Assembly (NCBI GenBank): GCA_005880915.1
Contig: VBIW01000037.1
Location: forward strand, 42,150 to 106,149
Source of the DNA: Chloroflexota bacterium
GTDB taxonomy: Bacteria > Chloroflexota > Dormibacteria > Dormibacterales > Dormibacteraceae
Reading direction: 5' to 3'
DNA: 64,000 nt
The translations under genes were made by a program, and so were the position numbers. Within the stretch, counting starts at the first letter, position 1. Each line of letters opens with the position of its first letter. The notes below the pieces were generated by a model. The model was not told the DNA's origin. It ran no database searches and was given only the letters and a program-made list of their open reading frames with translations. This document shows positions 30,924 through 40,194 of the stretch, piece after piece.

Positions 30924-31235
30924 TTGCCCATTTACGGTTACCGATGCAGCAGCTGCGGACACCAGTTCGAGATCCAGCAAAGGATGGCCGACGAACCGCT
31001 CAAGATCTGCCCCAAGTGCCAGGGAGAGCTGACCAAGATCCTCTACCCGAGCGGGGTGATCTTCAAGGGCAGCGGGTATTACAGCACCGACTACAGGGCT
31101 TCCGGCAAGGAAGCCTCCGGTAAGGAAGCCTCGGGTAAGGAAGCCTCGAGCAACGGCTCCAGCCCAAGCTCCGAGACGAAGCCGGACTCGAAACCCGAGT
31201 CCAAGCCGGAATCAAAGTCGGAATCCAGCGATTAA
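30924..31235 (+). CDS. FmdB/CxxC-CxxC zinc-ribbon protein with repeat tail
   Basis: A 103-residue protein. Residues 1-45 are the FmdB-type zinc ribbon: PIYGYRCSSCGHQFEIQQRM, then CPKCQGELTKILYPSGVIFK. The tail (60-103) is low-complexity: three ASGKE units encoded by a 15-bp tandem repeat (about 31098-31143), followed by Ser/Pro/Lys/Glu repeats. Role unknown; family members are thought to bind zinc and may act in regulation. TTG 30924 is used; AGGA lies 11 nt upstream. Confidence 0.85.
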   Translation: MPIYGYRCSSCGHQFEIQQRMADEPLKICPKCQGELTKILYPSGVIFKGSGYYSTDYRASGKEASGKEASGKEASSNGSSPSSETKPDSKPESKPESKSESSD

Positions 31236-31255
31236 CTCAGGTAGAGGGAGTGCAC

Positions 31256-31585
31256 GTGGCAAACATCCAGGAAGTTACAGACAGCGAGTTCGAGACTGCG
31301 GTCTTGAAGGCTGACAAGCCGGTCCTGGTCGACTTCTGGGCGACGTGGTGCGGCCCGTGCCGCATGATCGCCCCGATCGTCGAGCAGATCCATGGCGAGC
31401 TTGGCGACAAGATCAAGGTCATGAAGATGGACATCGACGAGAACCCGTCCGTGCCGATGCAGCTAGGGATCATGTCGATCCCCACCGTGATCATCTTCAA
31501 GGACGGCAAGGCCGCCGAGCGGACGGTCGGGTACCGCCCGAACATGAAGGGCGACCTCAAGGCAAAGCTCGAGGCGCTGATCTAA
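31256..31585 (+). CDS. trxA: thioredoxin
   Basis: A 109-residue classical thioredoxin. The active site is WATWCGPCRMIAP, the cis-Pro loop is IMSIPTVIIF, and the fold ends GDLKAKLEALI. It reduces disulfides in cytosolic proteins with thioredoxin reductase. Of two in-frame GTG codons, 31256 lies 5 nt after GAGGGAG and is preferred; 31250 would add two residues and use part of that site as its start. Confidence 0.95.
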   Translation: MANIQEVTDSEFETAVLKADKPVLVDFWATWCGPCRMIAPIVEQIHGELGDKIKVMKMDIDENPSVPMQLGIMSIPTVIIFKDGKAAERTVGYRPNMKGDLKAKLEALI

Positions 31586-31627
31586 CCGATCACCGCTTCG
31601 CCCGGCATCAGCGTCGGCGCCAACGGC

Positions 31628-32215
31628 GTGAGCCGATGCTGGTGGGGGGACTCGGACGACCTCCGCTCGTATCACGACAACGAATGGGGCAGGCCGGTCA
31701 ACGACGACCCGCGCCTCTTCGAAAAGCTGAACCTCGAAGGGTTCATGGCCGGTTTGAGCTGGCTGACCATCCTGCGCAAGAGGGAGAACTTTCGCGCCGC
31801 GTTTCGGAGCTTCGAGCCGGCCAAAATAGCTCGATTCACATCGCGAGACGTCTCCCGGTTGATGCGCGACGAGGGGATCGTCCGCAATCGCGCCAAGATC
31901 GAGGCGACGATCAACAACGCGCGCCGCTACGCGGATCTGACACAGGAGTTCGGCAGCTTCGCCGCCTACGCCTGGAAGTACGAGCCCAAACCGCGGCGCC
32001 GGCTTCTCGACCGCGACGAGCTGGCGGAGATCGAATTGCCGGCCGAGGCGATCGCGATGAGCAAGGACCTGCGTCGCCGGGGATGGGCGTTTGTGGGGCC
32101 GACCACCGTCCATTCCTTTATGCAGGCTATGGGCCTGGTCAACGACCACCTCCGCGGCTGCGACGCGGGTCGCGAATCGGAGCGCCTGCGCCGCGCCTTC
32201 GTCCGCCCGCGCTAA
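31628..32215 (+). CDS. tag: DNA-3-methyladenine glycosylase I
   Basis: A 195-residue Tag enzyme that removes 3-methyladenine from DNA. The N terminus RCWWGDSDDLRSYHDNEWG and the core LEGFMAGLSWLTILRKRENF are diagnostic. GWAFVGPTTVHSFMQAMGLV and HLRGC supply the remaining zinc-snap residues. It ends 14 nt before the tRNA-Sec gene. Confidence 0.95.
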   Translation: MSRCWWGDSDDLRSYHDNEWGRPVNDDPRLFEKLNLEGFMAGLSWLTILRKRENFRAAFRSFEPAKIARFTSRDVSRLMRDEGIVRNRAKIEATINNARRYADLTQEFGSFAAYAWKYEPKPRRRLLDRDELAEIELPAEAIAMSKDLRRRGWAFVGPTTVHSFMQAMGLVNDHLRGCDAGRESERLRRAFVRPR

Positions 32216-32229
32216 TCTAGCCCGGCGCT

Positions 32230-32329
32230 GGGGATGTATGGGAGCTGGTGCTCCCCGCGGTCTTCAAAACCGTTTGCGGGGCGCTGCTGAGGCGTCCTGG
32301 GTGGGTTCGATTCCCATCCATCCCCGCCA
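32230..32329 (+). tRNA. selC: tRNA-Sec (anticodon UCA)
   Basis: A 100-nt selenocysteine tRNA with encoded CCA. GGGGATG (32230-32236) pairs with CATCCCC (32319-32325). The D arm has a 6-bp stem, GGGAGC-TGGT-GCTCCC, as expected for tRNA-Sec. The anticodon loop CTTCAAA (32262-32268) has anticodon TCA. A long variable arm follows, then the T arm TGGG-TTCGATT-CCCA, discriminator G and CCA. It implies that the genome decodes UGA as selenocysteine; no selA, selB or selD is visible in this window. Its 3' 74 nt are the left copy of a direct repeat repeated at 40515. Confidence 0.93.
32256..32329 (+). repeat. left att-like direct repeat (within tRNA-Sec)
   Basis: 74 nt shared with 40515-40588 at 73 of 74 positions; the difference is C against T in the variable arm. 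It keeps the tRNA functional, as expected for attL supplied by an integrating element. Confidence 0.75.
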
Positions 32330-32340
32330 TTCGCGCTGTA

Positions 32341-32361
32341 ATGACAGCCAAGATGACAGCC
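32341..32361 (+). repeat. paired TGACAGCC direct repeats, left end
   Basis: TGACAGCC occurs twice with a 12-nt period (32342-32349 and 32354-32361), 12 nt after the tRNA CCA. The same pair, TGACAGCCAAG(A/T)TGACAGCC, occurs at 40394-40413 near the other end. Direct repeats at this position resemble arm-type integrase sites. Confidence 0.5.
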
Positions 32362-32535
32362 GCGGCGGCGCACCGGGTAGCCGTCGGGGGCGAGGCCTTC
32401 ATCATCGAGACAGGGCGCCGGCGCGAGAGGGCCGACGCGTGCGTGATGGTTATCGAGAAACTCGTCGCGAGCCGTTCGGTCACGCCGCCTTCGAGCAGCG
32501 TGACCAAACACAATTGCCGTCGTTCGGGCCCAGAC

Positions 32536-33963
32536 CTAAGTCCGGATGGTGACCCCCCAGATTCCGGTCCCGCACCCAACTCTGCATTCTGGACTTCCGG
32601 GCGCCAGGCTGTTGGTCGCCTCGACCCAGTACGGGCCGGGCGCATCAACAATGATCGGTCCTGGGGGTAGGGGTCCGAGGCTGAGGCTCGACGGCGTATA
32701 TGGGTACACGTGCAACACCACTCCCGCGGTGTACGGGTCCGCAAGCGTGAAAACAGCCCCGCACCCGGCCGGCAGCGTGAACATGAACCAGTCGTGCTGG
32801 CCCAACGCGTCGGTCGTCCCCGACTCCGTCAGCGTGGCGGCACATGCAATTTCGCCAAGATTGGTCGCGTCGGCTCCAGTGCTTGGCCAGAGATCATGAA
32901 CAAGCCCGAAGACCGCAGTAATGGAATGGTTTGTGCTCATCGTCATGGTGCAGTCGCCGGTTCCGGCTGCAGCGCAGTCGCCGCCCCATACGAACGCGGA
33001 GCTCGTCGTCGCCGAAGCGCTGAGCGTGACGACCGTCCCGGGCGTGAAATAGGCCTGACAGTCAACGGCCCTCGAGATCCGCGGAAGAATCAGGCAGTTG
33101 AAGCCACCTGGCGAGCCGCTCACATTGCCGCCCGCCACGTCAGACGAGTGGTCGAGTGTCTCGATGAGCACGTACATGGTCCCAAACGCCGCCGTCACTG
33201 CTCGATTAGCCGCCATGTTTACCGCGCAGCCGGCCATTGCTCCACAGTCGCCAGACCAACCGTTGAAGAACGACGCGGTCGTGTCGTGGGCGGTGAGAGT
33301 CACCGTTGAGCCGTTAGCAAACCATGCGGAGCATGTCCCCGGGCAGTCGATGCCGGAGGGCACACTGGTGATCGAACCACCGGGCGTTCCGTTGAGCGTC
33401 ACGGTCAGGGTCTTGCTGCTCGGTGTGCAGACGAGGCTGATCGCGCCACTGGTTCCGTAGTTGACGCTCACGGTGCCGGACGCCGCACCGCTTCCACACG
33501 GCAGGCCGCCCAGAGCGTCGACCGAACCGAGGGAGTTTCCGGCTGGACCTTGCTGTCCCTCGGATCCTTGCGGGCCGACCGGCCCAGCTGGCCCCACAGG
33601 CCCCGCGGGGCCCGCCCCGCCAGTCGCACCTGTCTCGCCCCGGGTCCCAGGCAAGCCTTGCGAGCCGGCGGGACCTGGCGGTCCGGTCTGGTTCCAGGTA
33701 ATTGGCACTTCGAGGAGCAGTTTGTTGGTCGTCTTGGTATTGCAGGTCGTGTTCAAGGGCGCCGGCAAATTGGAAGGCAACAGACGGATGACTCCCGTGG
33801 AAATGTTCTCGCATCCGGCATATGTGACATTGCTCGAGTCGGCGAACCCCCCTACCGCACCGAATACAAGCATCGCTACGACCACAGCAACAGTCGACTG
33901 CGACCTACGTTGGAGCCATTTCAACACCTGTGCAGCTTCCCATTTGCAATCGGACCCCTTCAT
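32536..33963 (-). CDS. secreted collagen-like protein with InlB-type repeats
   Basis: A 475-residue protein. A basic head and hydrophobic stretch ([19 protein letters not shown], 23-41) act as signal peptide or anchor. Residues about 94-142 are sixteen Gly-X-Y triplets ([16 protein letters not shown] and on), a collagen-like triple-helix segment. Then come two or three copies of a small repeat with C...C and GWSGDCG, ending in (V/I)TA(A/V)FG, similar to divergent InlB B-repeats ([19 protein letters not shown]). The last 100 residues resemble a pre-peptidase-like beta-sandwich. It is probably cell-surface exposed. ATG 33963 overlaps the stop of the DUF4242 gene (ATGA), which fixes the start. 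Confidence 0.78.
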   Translation of the reverse strand: MKGSDCKWEAAQVLKWLQRRSQSTVAVVVAMLVFGAVGGFADSSNVTYAGCENISTGVIRLLPSNLPAPLNTTCNTKTTNKLLLEVPITWNQTGPPGPAGSQGLPGTRGETGATGGAGPAGPVGPAGPVGPQGSEGQQGPAGNSLGSVDALGGLPCGSGAASGTVSVNYGTSGAISLVCTPSSKTLTVTLNGTPGGSITSVPSGIDCPGTCSAWFANGSTVTLTAHDTTASFFNGWSGDCGAMAGCAVNMAANRAVTAAFGTMYVLIETLDHSSDVAGGNVSGSPGGFNCLILPRISRAVDCQAYFTPGTVVTLSASATTSSAFVWGGDCAAAGTGDCTMTMSTNHSITAVFGLVHDLWPSTGADATNLGEIACAATLTESGTTDALGQHDWFMFTLPAGCGAVFTLADPYTAGVVLHVYPYTPSSLSLGPLPPGPIIVDAPGPYWVEATNSLAPGSPECRVGCGTGIWGVTIRT

Positions 33964-34229
33964 GCGTTTGGGGTCAGATCGAGGGCTTCGACGATGCGGC
34001 TGAATGGGATCTGCGCCGCCTCGTTGACTTCCTTGACCCGCTGGGCGCTCGGTGCCTCGAACAGGCACATGCACTTTGCCTCACCGGGCACATAGGTGCT
34101 CCGGATGTAGCGCACCGGCTTGCCCTCATCAGAGAAGCGGTGGCTCGTTTCGATCGCCGCCCTCTGCGCTCCCCCCAACTGTTCCAAAGTGATTCCCGGC
34201 AGTTCGCGCTCCACCATGTAGACAGCCAT
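33960..34229 (-). CDS. DUF4242 (SCO4226-like) small protein
   Basis: An 89-residue ferredoxin-fold protein of the DUF4242 family: [20 protein letters not shown] at the N terminus and [20 protein letters not shown] in the core, then [17 protein letters not shown]. Some members bind nickel. ATG 34229 is used; the frame is open to 34298. Its stop overlaps the start of the collagen-like gene, so the two are translationally coupled, an odd pairing of cytosolic and secreted proteins. Confidence 0.82.
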   Translation of the reverse strand: MAVYMVERELPGITLEQLGGAQRAAIETSHRFSDEGKPVRYIRSTYVPGEAKCMCLFEAPSAQRVKEVNEAAQIPFSRIVEALDLTPNA

Positions 34230-34298
34230 CTCGCAACCTCCTGAAGAAGATGGCCCGAGCGTATGTTTCGCCGTCTGGGCGAACATCGGGGAAAACAC

Positions 34299-36542
34299 CT
34301 AATTTCCGGACTCAGACCCTCGGGATGTGACCCAGGCGGCGATCTGCGACCGGGAGCGGTAGCCCAGCTTATTCATCAGGTGCTCGACGTGGGCGTCTAT
34401 GGTCCGCTCGGCGACTCCAAGTCTGCGCGCGATGCTGCGATTCGTCATGCCGCCCGCGATGAGGCCGGCAACCTCGTGCTCGCGTTTGCTGATGGCATCA
34501 CGCGGTTTCGACTTCGATGGTGCCCCGCGCTCGTCACCGAGGGCGTATGCAATCGCGTCATCAACCGAAAGCTTCCCGCCCTGACGCCACATCGTGCGTA
34601 ACTCGACTTCACCGAGCTTCTTTCGCGCCATGCCGATGGATCGGTCGTGCAGCACCTGGTAGTTCTTCGACAACACAATGCCCAGCCGTTCGTTGAACCC
34701 TGAACTTGCGCCGAGCAGGACGAGACCGCGTGTACAACGGCCACGCGAAATCTCGACCCAACCCAGGCCCTCGAGTGATTTGCTGATTCCCCATTCTTCA
34801 TCCAGATCCCGGCGCAGAGTCAGCGACTGACGGAGCGCCTCGACGGCGCTGTCATAGGCGCCCTGCATCCACTCGAGAAGGCCGATTCCGAAATGAGATA
34901 GTGCGATGTGCCAACGATCTCCTTGCTGCTGTTTCAAGACGAGACTCTCGCGATGCAGCGACCACGCGGCTTCGTAGTCGCCGATCATCGTGAGCGCCTC
35001 GGCCAGCTCGTAGGCGGCTACGTAAATGCCGATGCGGTCGCGTGCCTTGCGATAACGCGCCACCGCATCGGTGAGAACCTCGACCGACTCGGCGAGCCTG
35101 TTGTCGTACAGCAGCGCGATGCCGTACCTCATTACGGATAGGTTCACCGCGGCTGGCTCGCCGATCGCGCTGCTGACGCGCACGCTTTCTTCGAGGAGTG
35201 GGACCGCTGCGGTGGAGTCTCCCTGAACGTACGCGAGAAATCCGGCCACATTCAGCCCATACGCTCGAGCACGGCCATCGGTTGCCCCGTCCAGCAACCG
35301 CTCCAGCCACATCCTGCCTTCGCTCGCGTGACGTGTCTGCCAACCGAGCCACAGGGACGACGCGAGCCGTAACGCATCGTTCCTGTAGGCTGGATCGCGG
35401 CGGCCGAATTCCAGCGCGGCACGGATGTTGCCGAGGTCGGCGGTGACTCGACCGAGCCACCTCTGCTGGTTAGGCCCGCGCCACTCGGGTTCGGCACGCA
35501 GCCCGAGGGCCACAAACCACCGCAGGTGCCGAGACTCGGCCTCGCCGTCCTCACCTGCTTCTGCAAGCTTCAGCAGACCGTACTCCCGGACGGTCTCCAG
35601 CATCTGGAAACGCCGATCACCCGTGGTGCCGGGAACGCTGACGATCGAGTTATCGACCAGCTCGGTGATCGCGTCCAGAACGGCACTTGGGTGAGCAGCG
35701 AGTTCGTGCGAGACTGATTCGATTGCTTCGAGCCCGAAGCCGCCGACGAACACCGATGCAAATCGCCAGGCGGTTCGAGCCTCGCGCGAGAGGAGCTCGT
35801 AACTCCAGTCCATCGTTGCGATTAGCGTGCGCTGCCTGGGCTGGGCTTGGCGGTCGCCTGTGGTCAGAACGTCGAAACGGTTCGTGAGCCGGGCCGCCAG
35901 CTGGCTTGGCGAGAGCGTCTTGAGGCGTGCTGCCGCCAGCTCAATCGCTAGTGGCATCCCGTCCAGGCGGCCGCAGATCTCAACCGCGTCGGCCTCGGAC
36001 GGTTCGGTGTGCCCGGGCGCCGACATCGCGGCGCGCGCGCCGAACAGTTCGATGGCCTCGCGAGCCGTCATCGGCGGGACGCTCCACACGCGCTCACCGG
36101 CTACGCCGAGAGCGATGCGACTGGTCGCGAGCACATGGACTCGCGGACAACCACGAAGCAGCGAATCGATCAGTCCCGCCATCTCCGCGGCGACGTGCTC
36201 ACAGTTGTCGAGAATCAGCAATACGTGCTTTGTGCGCAGCGCATCCGAAATCTGGGCGGCCATGTCCCTTCGAGGCCGAACGGTGACCGCCAACGCGTCG
36301 GCAACGGCTCTAGGCACCATCGGAGCGGTGCCGATGGGCGCGAGCTCGACGACGAAGACACCGTCGGGGAAGGTTGCAGCGTGGGCGGCCGCGACCTGCA
36401 GTCCAAGCCGGCTCTTGCCGCAACCGCCTGGCCCCACGAGCGTGATCAGGCGCTCCGAGGCGACGAGGGCTCCGATCTGTCGGATCTGCGTTCGGCGGCC
36501 GACGAATGATGTGAGAGGATGCGGCAAGTTGCCTTGAGCCAC
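34299..36542 (-). CDS. STAND-type ATPase regulator with LuxR HTH
   Basis: A 747-residue regulator. An NB-ARC/AAA-like NTPase lies at the N terminus: LTSFVGRR, Walker A GPGGCGKS (38-45), Walker B VLLILDNCEH, sensor LATSRIALGVAGE and GMPLAIELAAARL. Residues about 380-640 are TPR-like helical repeats (AVPLLEESVRVSSAIGEPAA). The C terminus is a LuxR HTH: ISKREHEVAGLIAGGMTNRS then IARRLGVAERTIDAHVEHLM. Such proteins switch on ligand binding and ATP turnover. Located 69 nt upstream of DUF4242 on the same strand, it may control the downstream genes. Start GTG 36542. Confidence 0.9.
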   Translation of the reverse strand: MAQGNLPHPLTSFVGRRTQIRQIGALVASERLITLVGPGGCGKSRLGLQVAAAHAATFPDGVFVVELAPIGTAPMVPRAVADALAVTVRPRRDMAAQISDALRTKHVLLILDNCEHVAAEMAGLIDSLLRGCPRVHVLATSRIALGVAGERVWSVPPMTAREAIELFGARAAMSAPGHTEPSEADAVEICGRLDGMPLAIELAAARLKTLSPSQLAARLTNRFDVLTTGDRQAQPRQRTLIATMDWSYELLSREARTAWRFASVFVGGFGLEAIESVSHELAAHPSAVLDAITELVDNSIVSVPGTTGDRRFQMLETVREYGLLKLAEAGEDGEAESRHLRWFVALGLRAEPEWRGPNQQRWLGRVTADLGNIRAALEFGRRDPAYRNDALRLASSLWLGWQTRHASEGRMWLERLLDGATDGRARAYGLNVAGFLAYVQGDSTAAVPLLEESVRVSSAIGEPAAVNLSVMRYGIALLYDNRLAESVEVLTDAVARYRKARDRIGIYVAAYELAEALTMIGDYEAAWSLHRESLVLKQQQGDRWHIALSHFGIGLLEWMQGAYDSAVEALRQSLTLRRDLDEEWGISKSLEGLGWVEISRGRCTRGLVLLGASSGFNERLGIVLSKNYQVLHDRSIGMARKKLGEVELRTMWRQGGKLSVDDAIAYALGDERGAPSKSKPRDAISKREHEVAGLIAGGMTNRSIARRLGVAERTIDAHVEHLMNKLGYRSRSQIAAWVTSRGSESGN

Positions 36543-36879
36543 GCGCTATTAAAACGCGTTTCCGACTAGGGGCGATCGGGGTCGCGCTCGTCAGCGTCGA
36601 ATTGCAGCGCAAACCCTGTAATAGCGGCTGTAAAGCCGGGCACGATCGAAGCGATAGCGAGACAGACCGAAGGCCCGCATGACTTGTCGCGGAGGCGACT
36701 AAGGTCCCAAATCCACCAATCAATGTGACTAATCCTGGGAACTGAGCGCACTTCGTCGGCCGGTTTAGTTGCGAGGCAACTTGCTGTGGCTGTCAATGTG
36801 TCGCGAACTTTTCGGCACGAACGCGCGAGGAGTGGCCGTCGGACTTCTCCCGCGTCAGGGCCGACTTAGAGTCAGCCCA
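36543..36879. other. 337-nt gap upstream of the STAND-LuxR gene
   Basis: No recognised gene. A minus-strand frame of up to 76 codons (36566-36796) has one hydrophobic stretch (CLAIASIVPGFTAAITGFAL) but no ribosome binding site or conserved pattern that I can identify, so it is not called. The region is less GC-rich than its flanks and should hold the promoter of the STAND-LuxR gene and the end of the GH15 transcript. Confidence 0.4.
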
Positions 36880-39800
36880 TCACGGGATCACGACGTCGGT
36901 GATTACCACCGGATTGTGCAGCGTGTAGTCGAGCTCGTCACTTTGTAGCACGCCCGGTGGCGTCAGGACGTCCATTGCCTTCGGCACTGTCGACGGATCG
37001 GCCGTGCAGTGCGGGTCACTGCTCGCCGCCGCGCACACACCGAACAGGTAGGGCTGAGGCGTCGGCGCGAAGTCCCGAGCCTGGTCCGAGCTGAACCCGT
37101 CCTGCCCGGTCAGGACGACGGAGAAGCCCCATCCGCTTCCGGGATGGCCGAGGCTCGACGCCGGCACGCTGAACGTGATGTAGCGCGAGACCTGGTTTGC
37201 CCGGATCGAGACGGTGCCCAGCGTCGTGCCATGCGCATCGACGTACCGCTGGCCGAAGCCCTGCACCTCGATCAGACGGCTCCACGCCGCGGACGGTGCG
37301 ATCTGATAGTTGCGCTGGGAAAACGAGGCGCCTTTGGAGGTGTCGGAAGTCGCCGCGCCAGGATCGTGAACGTAGACGTCGACCAACTGCGCTCCGAGCG
37401 GGCTGCCAAACGTCGGCGACAGGTCGCGAGTCTGGACGCGGAAGATGATGTTGCCGGAGCCGGCGCTGTCGTCGTAGACCTGGAAGTCCGTGATGTCGAA
37501 CGCTCCGGCGTGGAAATCTCCGGCCGTCGGATAGGCGTAGTTGCCTGGGCCATTGTCATCGCCGCTCGGGTCGGTGTTGTCGAGGATCTTGTTCCCGGGG
37601 ACGAAGTCCCACACCACCGTGCGGCTAGCCTGAGCTGTACTTCCGTCGGCGGCAGTAGCCGCGACCGTGATCACGGTCGTCCCGGGTGAAACGGCGACAG
37701 AAGTGCTGAACGAGCCATCTGAAGCCGCGGCCGTTTCGGCAGAAGCGGTGGTGAACGATGTGTCGACGTTAGTCGTCGCGACCGAAACCGCGTTCCCCCC
37801 CGCGGTCGTGCCAGTCACGGTTAGCGGCGATCCGTTTATCGCCGACTGGTTGGCGGGTGAGGAGATGGTGAGCCTCGTTGCGCCTTGCTGGTGGCTCACG
37901 TAACGATCGGTAGTGTTGACCGGCTGGTCTAGCGCTCTGCCGGCTCCGATGTCGGAGGCCAGTCGGACGAAAGCGCCCGCCGACCATGTGAGCGGCGCGG
38001 CCGATCCAGCGGGCTTCCCGTCGACGAATCCAATCGAGGCGACCGTGGGATCGGTGCCATAGGGCGAGGGCGCGAGACCGGGCAGCTCCCAGTCCTGCTC
38101 CGGAATCAGGCCAACGCCCGAAGCGAAGCTCTGCATGCTCTGGAGCAACGCGATCGCCTCCGCCGCGTCGCCGGTCTGTAGCCCATTCTCGCCGCGCTCG
38201 GCCGAAAGCGCTGGCCAGGGATGGCCGGTGCCTTTGCCGCTGGGCGCCCATGGGTGGCCGTCGCTTGAACCGTCCCCGTACCCGTCTCCGTTGTAGCGAT
38301 GCCATCCGGGCCCATCTGGGGTGGTGGTCTCGATGGTGGCGTCGACCACCGGCGTCGACTCCTGAATCGCAGGGTCGGACGCAGCCAGCTCACCCAACCG
38401 AGAGAGCTCGAGAAAGCCGGCGTCGATGACGGTGCGTTGGTCGAGCGTCGGCCCACCATTGCCGAGGTTGTACGAAATTGCGGCGTTGGGGTCGCCGGTC
38501 TTCGAAAGGCGGATGAAGTACGGATGCGACGCGAGCGGTCCGGATGTGGTGACCGTCCAGCCCTTGATCGAGCGCTGCCACTGGTCGGCGGTAGCGCGAA
38601 ACACGCTAGCTGAGACCGCGTCGCGGTTGACGTCGGCGAGGTCAGCCGCAGAGATCAGCCCAGCGATCTCCGCCGCAATGGTCGAGGGCGAGTATCCGCC
38701 CTGCTCCTCCCACCGCTCGGGGCCGAAGCTCGGACCATGAGCGACAACGAAGTAGGCGGCCGGGCGGATGTGCTGCATGTAGAGCGCCGAATCGGTCATC
38801 CCGAGTGTCCACGCCATCAAGATCGGATACGAGCACTCGTCCAGCTGCGTGTTGAAAGAGTCAGGCGCGGGCTTGCCGTTGACCAGGCTGTTGCGCGGCA
38901 TCGAGCCGTCGGGCTGCTGCTGCCGATCGAATAGAAAGGTCACCGCGTCGCGCGCCGTGGCAAGGTCCCCGTCCGCCACCAGTCCAGTCCACGCTTCATA
39001 CAAGTCGCGCGCGAACACCTCGCGATACGAGCCGAAGTAGGTGCTGTTTGGATCGCCGGCGGAAACCGCCTGGCCCCACGGAGACGCAACGCTCGCGACG
39101 ATCGCGCCCGGAAATGTCTTGTCCTCGGAAGCCTTGACCACGTTCGCACTCAGGTAGTACTCGGCGGCGAGCTGGTGCACGGCCGCCTCGGTCAAACCGG
39201 AGAGGTGAGCCGGCGGCGCATTCAGGCCGGCGTCGTAGATCTGCCAACCCGCTTCGTAGGCGCTGCGCACCGTGTCTAGGTTGGAACCTAGCGATCCCTC
39301 AGCACTCGCGATTGCGGAGACCGCATCCGGGCCAAGGCCGAGGGCAAGAGTGACCGATCCGTTGCCGCGCGGTGCCAGCTTGACACGTCCCGTTTGCACG
39401 ACGTTGCCGTTCGTCGCGTCGGTGTACATGTGGGTCAGGCCGTGCGAGGCGTCGAGTTGGTTGAGGCCATCGCTCGGCGTGCCGACAAAGCCGCTGGTCG
39501 CCTGGTCGAACGGACCGTCGAGCGCCGCGAAGACGGGCTGAGCGTAATCGCGGTTCACGGCGTTGGTCGCAGTCTGAGTGTCGTACGAGACGAGGACGGG
39601 ATGGCCGGTCGAATCGTCGACCGTCGAGGAGTCGCCGCCGCCGTTGCCGACTCCCCCTCCTCCGTTGCCGTTCACGCTCGCGTCGAAGCGAACGTATACC
39701 TGGAGATTGGAGTGCGTCGAGTTGTGGACACGCACCTGCATCAGGAGCGTGTTGCGGGCGGGATCGGTGAAGTAGTCGGTGACAATGCGGTACGCGCCGC

Positions 39801-40194
39801 TTTTTGCCGTTGCGGTGACCTCGCATTCCATGCCGCCCGGGTCGACTGCGCGCACCGCATACGTCATGTCACGGGTCTGCAGGTCGGTGAAGGTTGATCC
39901 GTCGGTGACGATGTACTGAAGCGTCTCGACGTTGGTGTTGTCGACGGTCGGGTAGTAGACGTCGCTTAGCACGCCGCCCGCGACCGTGTACCACACCTTC
40001 GATGCGGTGTCGGCCGCGGTGCCGAGGCAGTCCTTCCGCGCGAGGTCGAAATGAGAAAGCGCGCCCGGCCCGCCAGGAGCGAGGGCTGGAGGCGCGGCCG
40101 AGGCGGTCGAATAGGGGATCGAGACCGCCACCGCAAGGCAAGCTCCGCCGAGCGCTGATGCGAACTTTAGAAAGCGTCGGTTGAACCTATGCAT
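36880..40194 (-). CDS. secreted GH15 glucodextranase/glucoamylase-like enzyme
   Basis: A 1104-residue exported glycosidase. Residues 1-34 form a signal peptide ending TASAAPP. An N-terminal beta-sandwich domain (35-300; KVWYTVAGGVLSDVYYPTVD) precedes the (alpha/alpha)6 catalytic barrel (310-780). The likely catalytic acids are in ERWEEQGGYSPST (near 494) and LIPEQDWELPG (near 698), the usual GH15 positions. Residues 800-900 form an Ig-like module (LTISSPANQSAINGSPLTVT) and 900-1104 a glucodextranase-type C-terminal domain. The family releases glucose from alpha-glucans or dextran. ATG 40194 follows AGGAGAAG, so the long upstream extension of the frame is rejected. It is the largest cargo gene of the putative island. 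Confidence 0.9.
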   Translation of the reverse strand: MHRFNRRFLKFASALGGACLAVAVSIPYSTASAAPPALAPGGPGALSHFDLARKDCLGTAADTASKVWYTVAGGVLSDVYYPTVDNTNVETLQYIVTDGSTFTDLQTRDMTYAVRAVDPGGMECEVTATAKSGAYRIVTDYFTDPARNTLLMQVRVHNSTHSNLQVYVRFDASVNGNGGGGVGNGGGDSSTVDDSTGHPVLVSYDTQTATNAVNRDYAQPVFAALDGPFDQATSGFVGTPSDGLNQLDASHGLTHMYTDATNGNVVQTGRVKLAPRGNGSVTLALGLGPDAVSAIASAEGSLGSNLDTVRSAYEAGWQIYDAGLNAPPAHLSGLTEAAVHQLAAEYYLSANVVKASEDKTFPGAIVASVASPWGQAVSAGDPNSTYFGSYREVFARDLYEAWTGLVADGDLATARDAVTFLFDRQQQPDGSMPRNSLVNGKPAPDSFNTQLDECSYPILMAWTLGMTDSALYMQHIRPAAYFVVAHGPSFGPERWEEQGGYSPSTIAAEIAGLISAADLADVNRDAVSASVFRATADQWQRSIKGWTVTTSGPLASHPYFIRLSKTGDPNAAISYNLGNGGPTLDQRTVIDAGFLELSRLGELAASDPAIQESTPVVDATIETTTPDGPGWHRYNGDGYGDGSSDGHPWAPSGKGTGHPWPALSAERGENGLQTGDAAEAIALLQSMQSFASGVGLIPEQDWELPGLAPSPYGTDPTVASIGFVDGKPAGSAAPLTWSAGAFVRLASDIGAGRALDQPVNTTDRYVSHQQGATRLTISSPANQSAINGSPLTVTGTTAGGNAVSVATTNVDTSFTTASAETAAASDGSFSTSVAVSPGTTVITVAATAADGSTAQASRTVVWDFVPGNKILDNTDPSGDDNGPGNYAYPTAGDFHAGAFDITDFQVYDDSAGSGNIIFRVQTRDLSPTFGSPLGAQLVDVYVHDPGAATSDTSKGASFSQRNYQIAPSAAWSRLIEVQGFGQRYVDAHGTTLGTVSIRANQVSRYITFSVPASSLGHPGSGWGFSVVLTGQDGFSSDQARDFAPTPQPYLFGVCAAASSDPHCTADPSTVPKAMDVLTPPGVLQSDELDYTLHNPVVITDVVIP

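Noticed and set aside
32330..32535. integrase gene next to tRNA-Sec
   Set aside because: The 206-nt segment is too short and contains no tyrosine-recombinase motif on either strand; no recombinase was seen anywhere in the island.
36566..36796. 76-codon minus-strand frame with a hydrophobic stretch
   Set aside because: No ribosome binding site, no conserved pattern, and the N-terminal half is not protein-like; described only as gap content.
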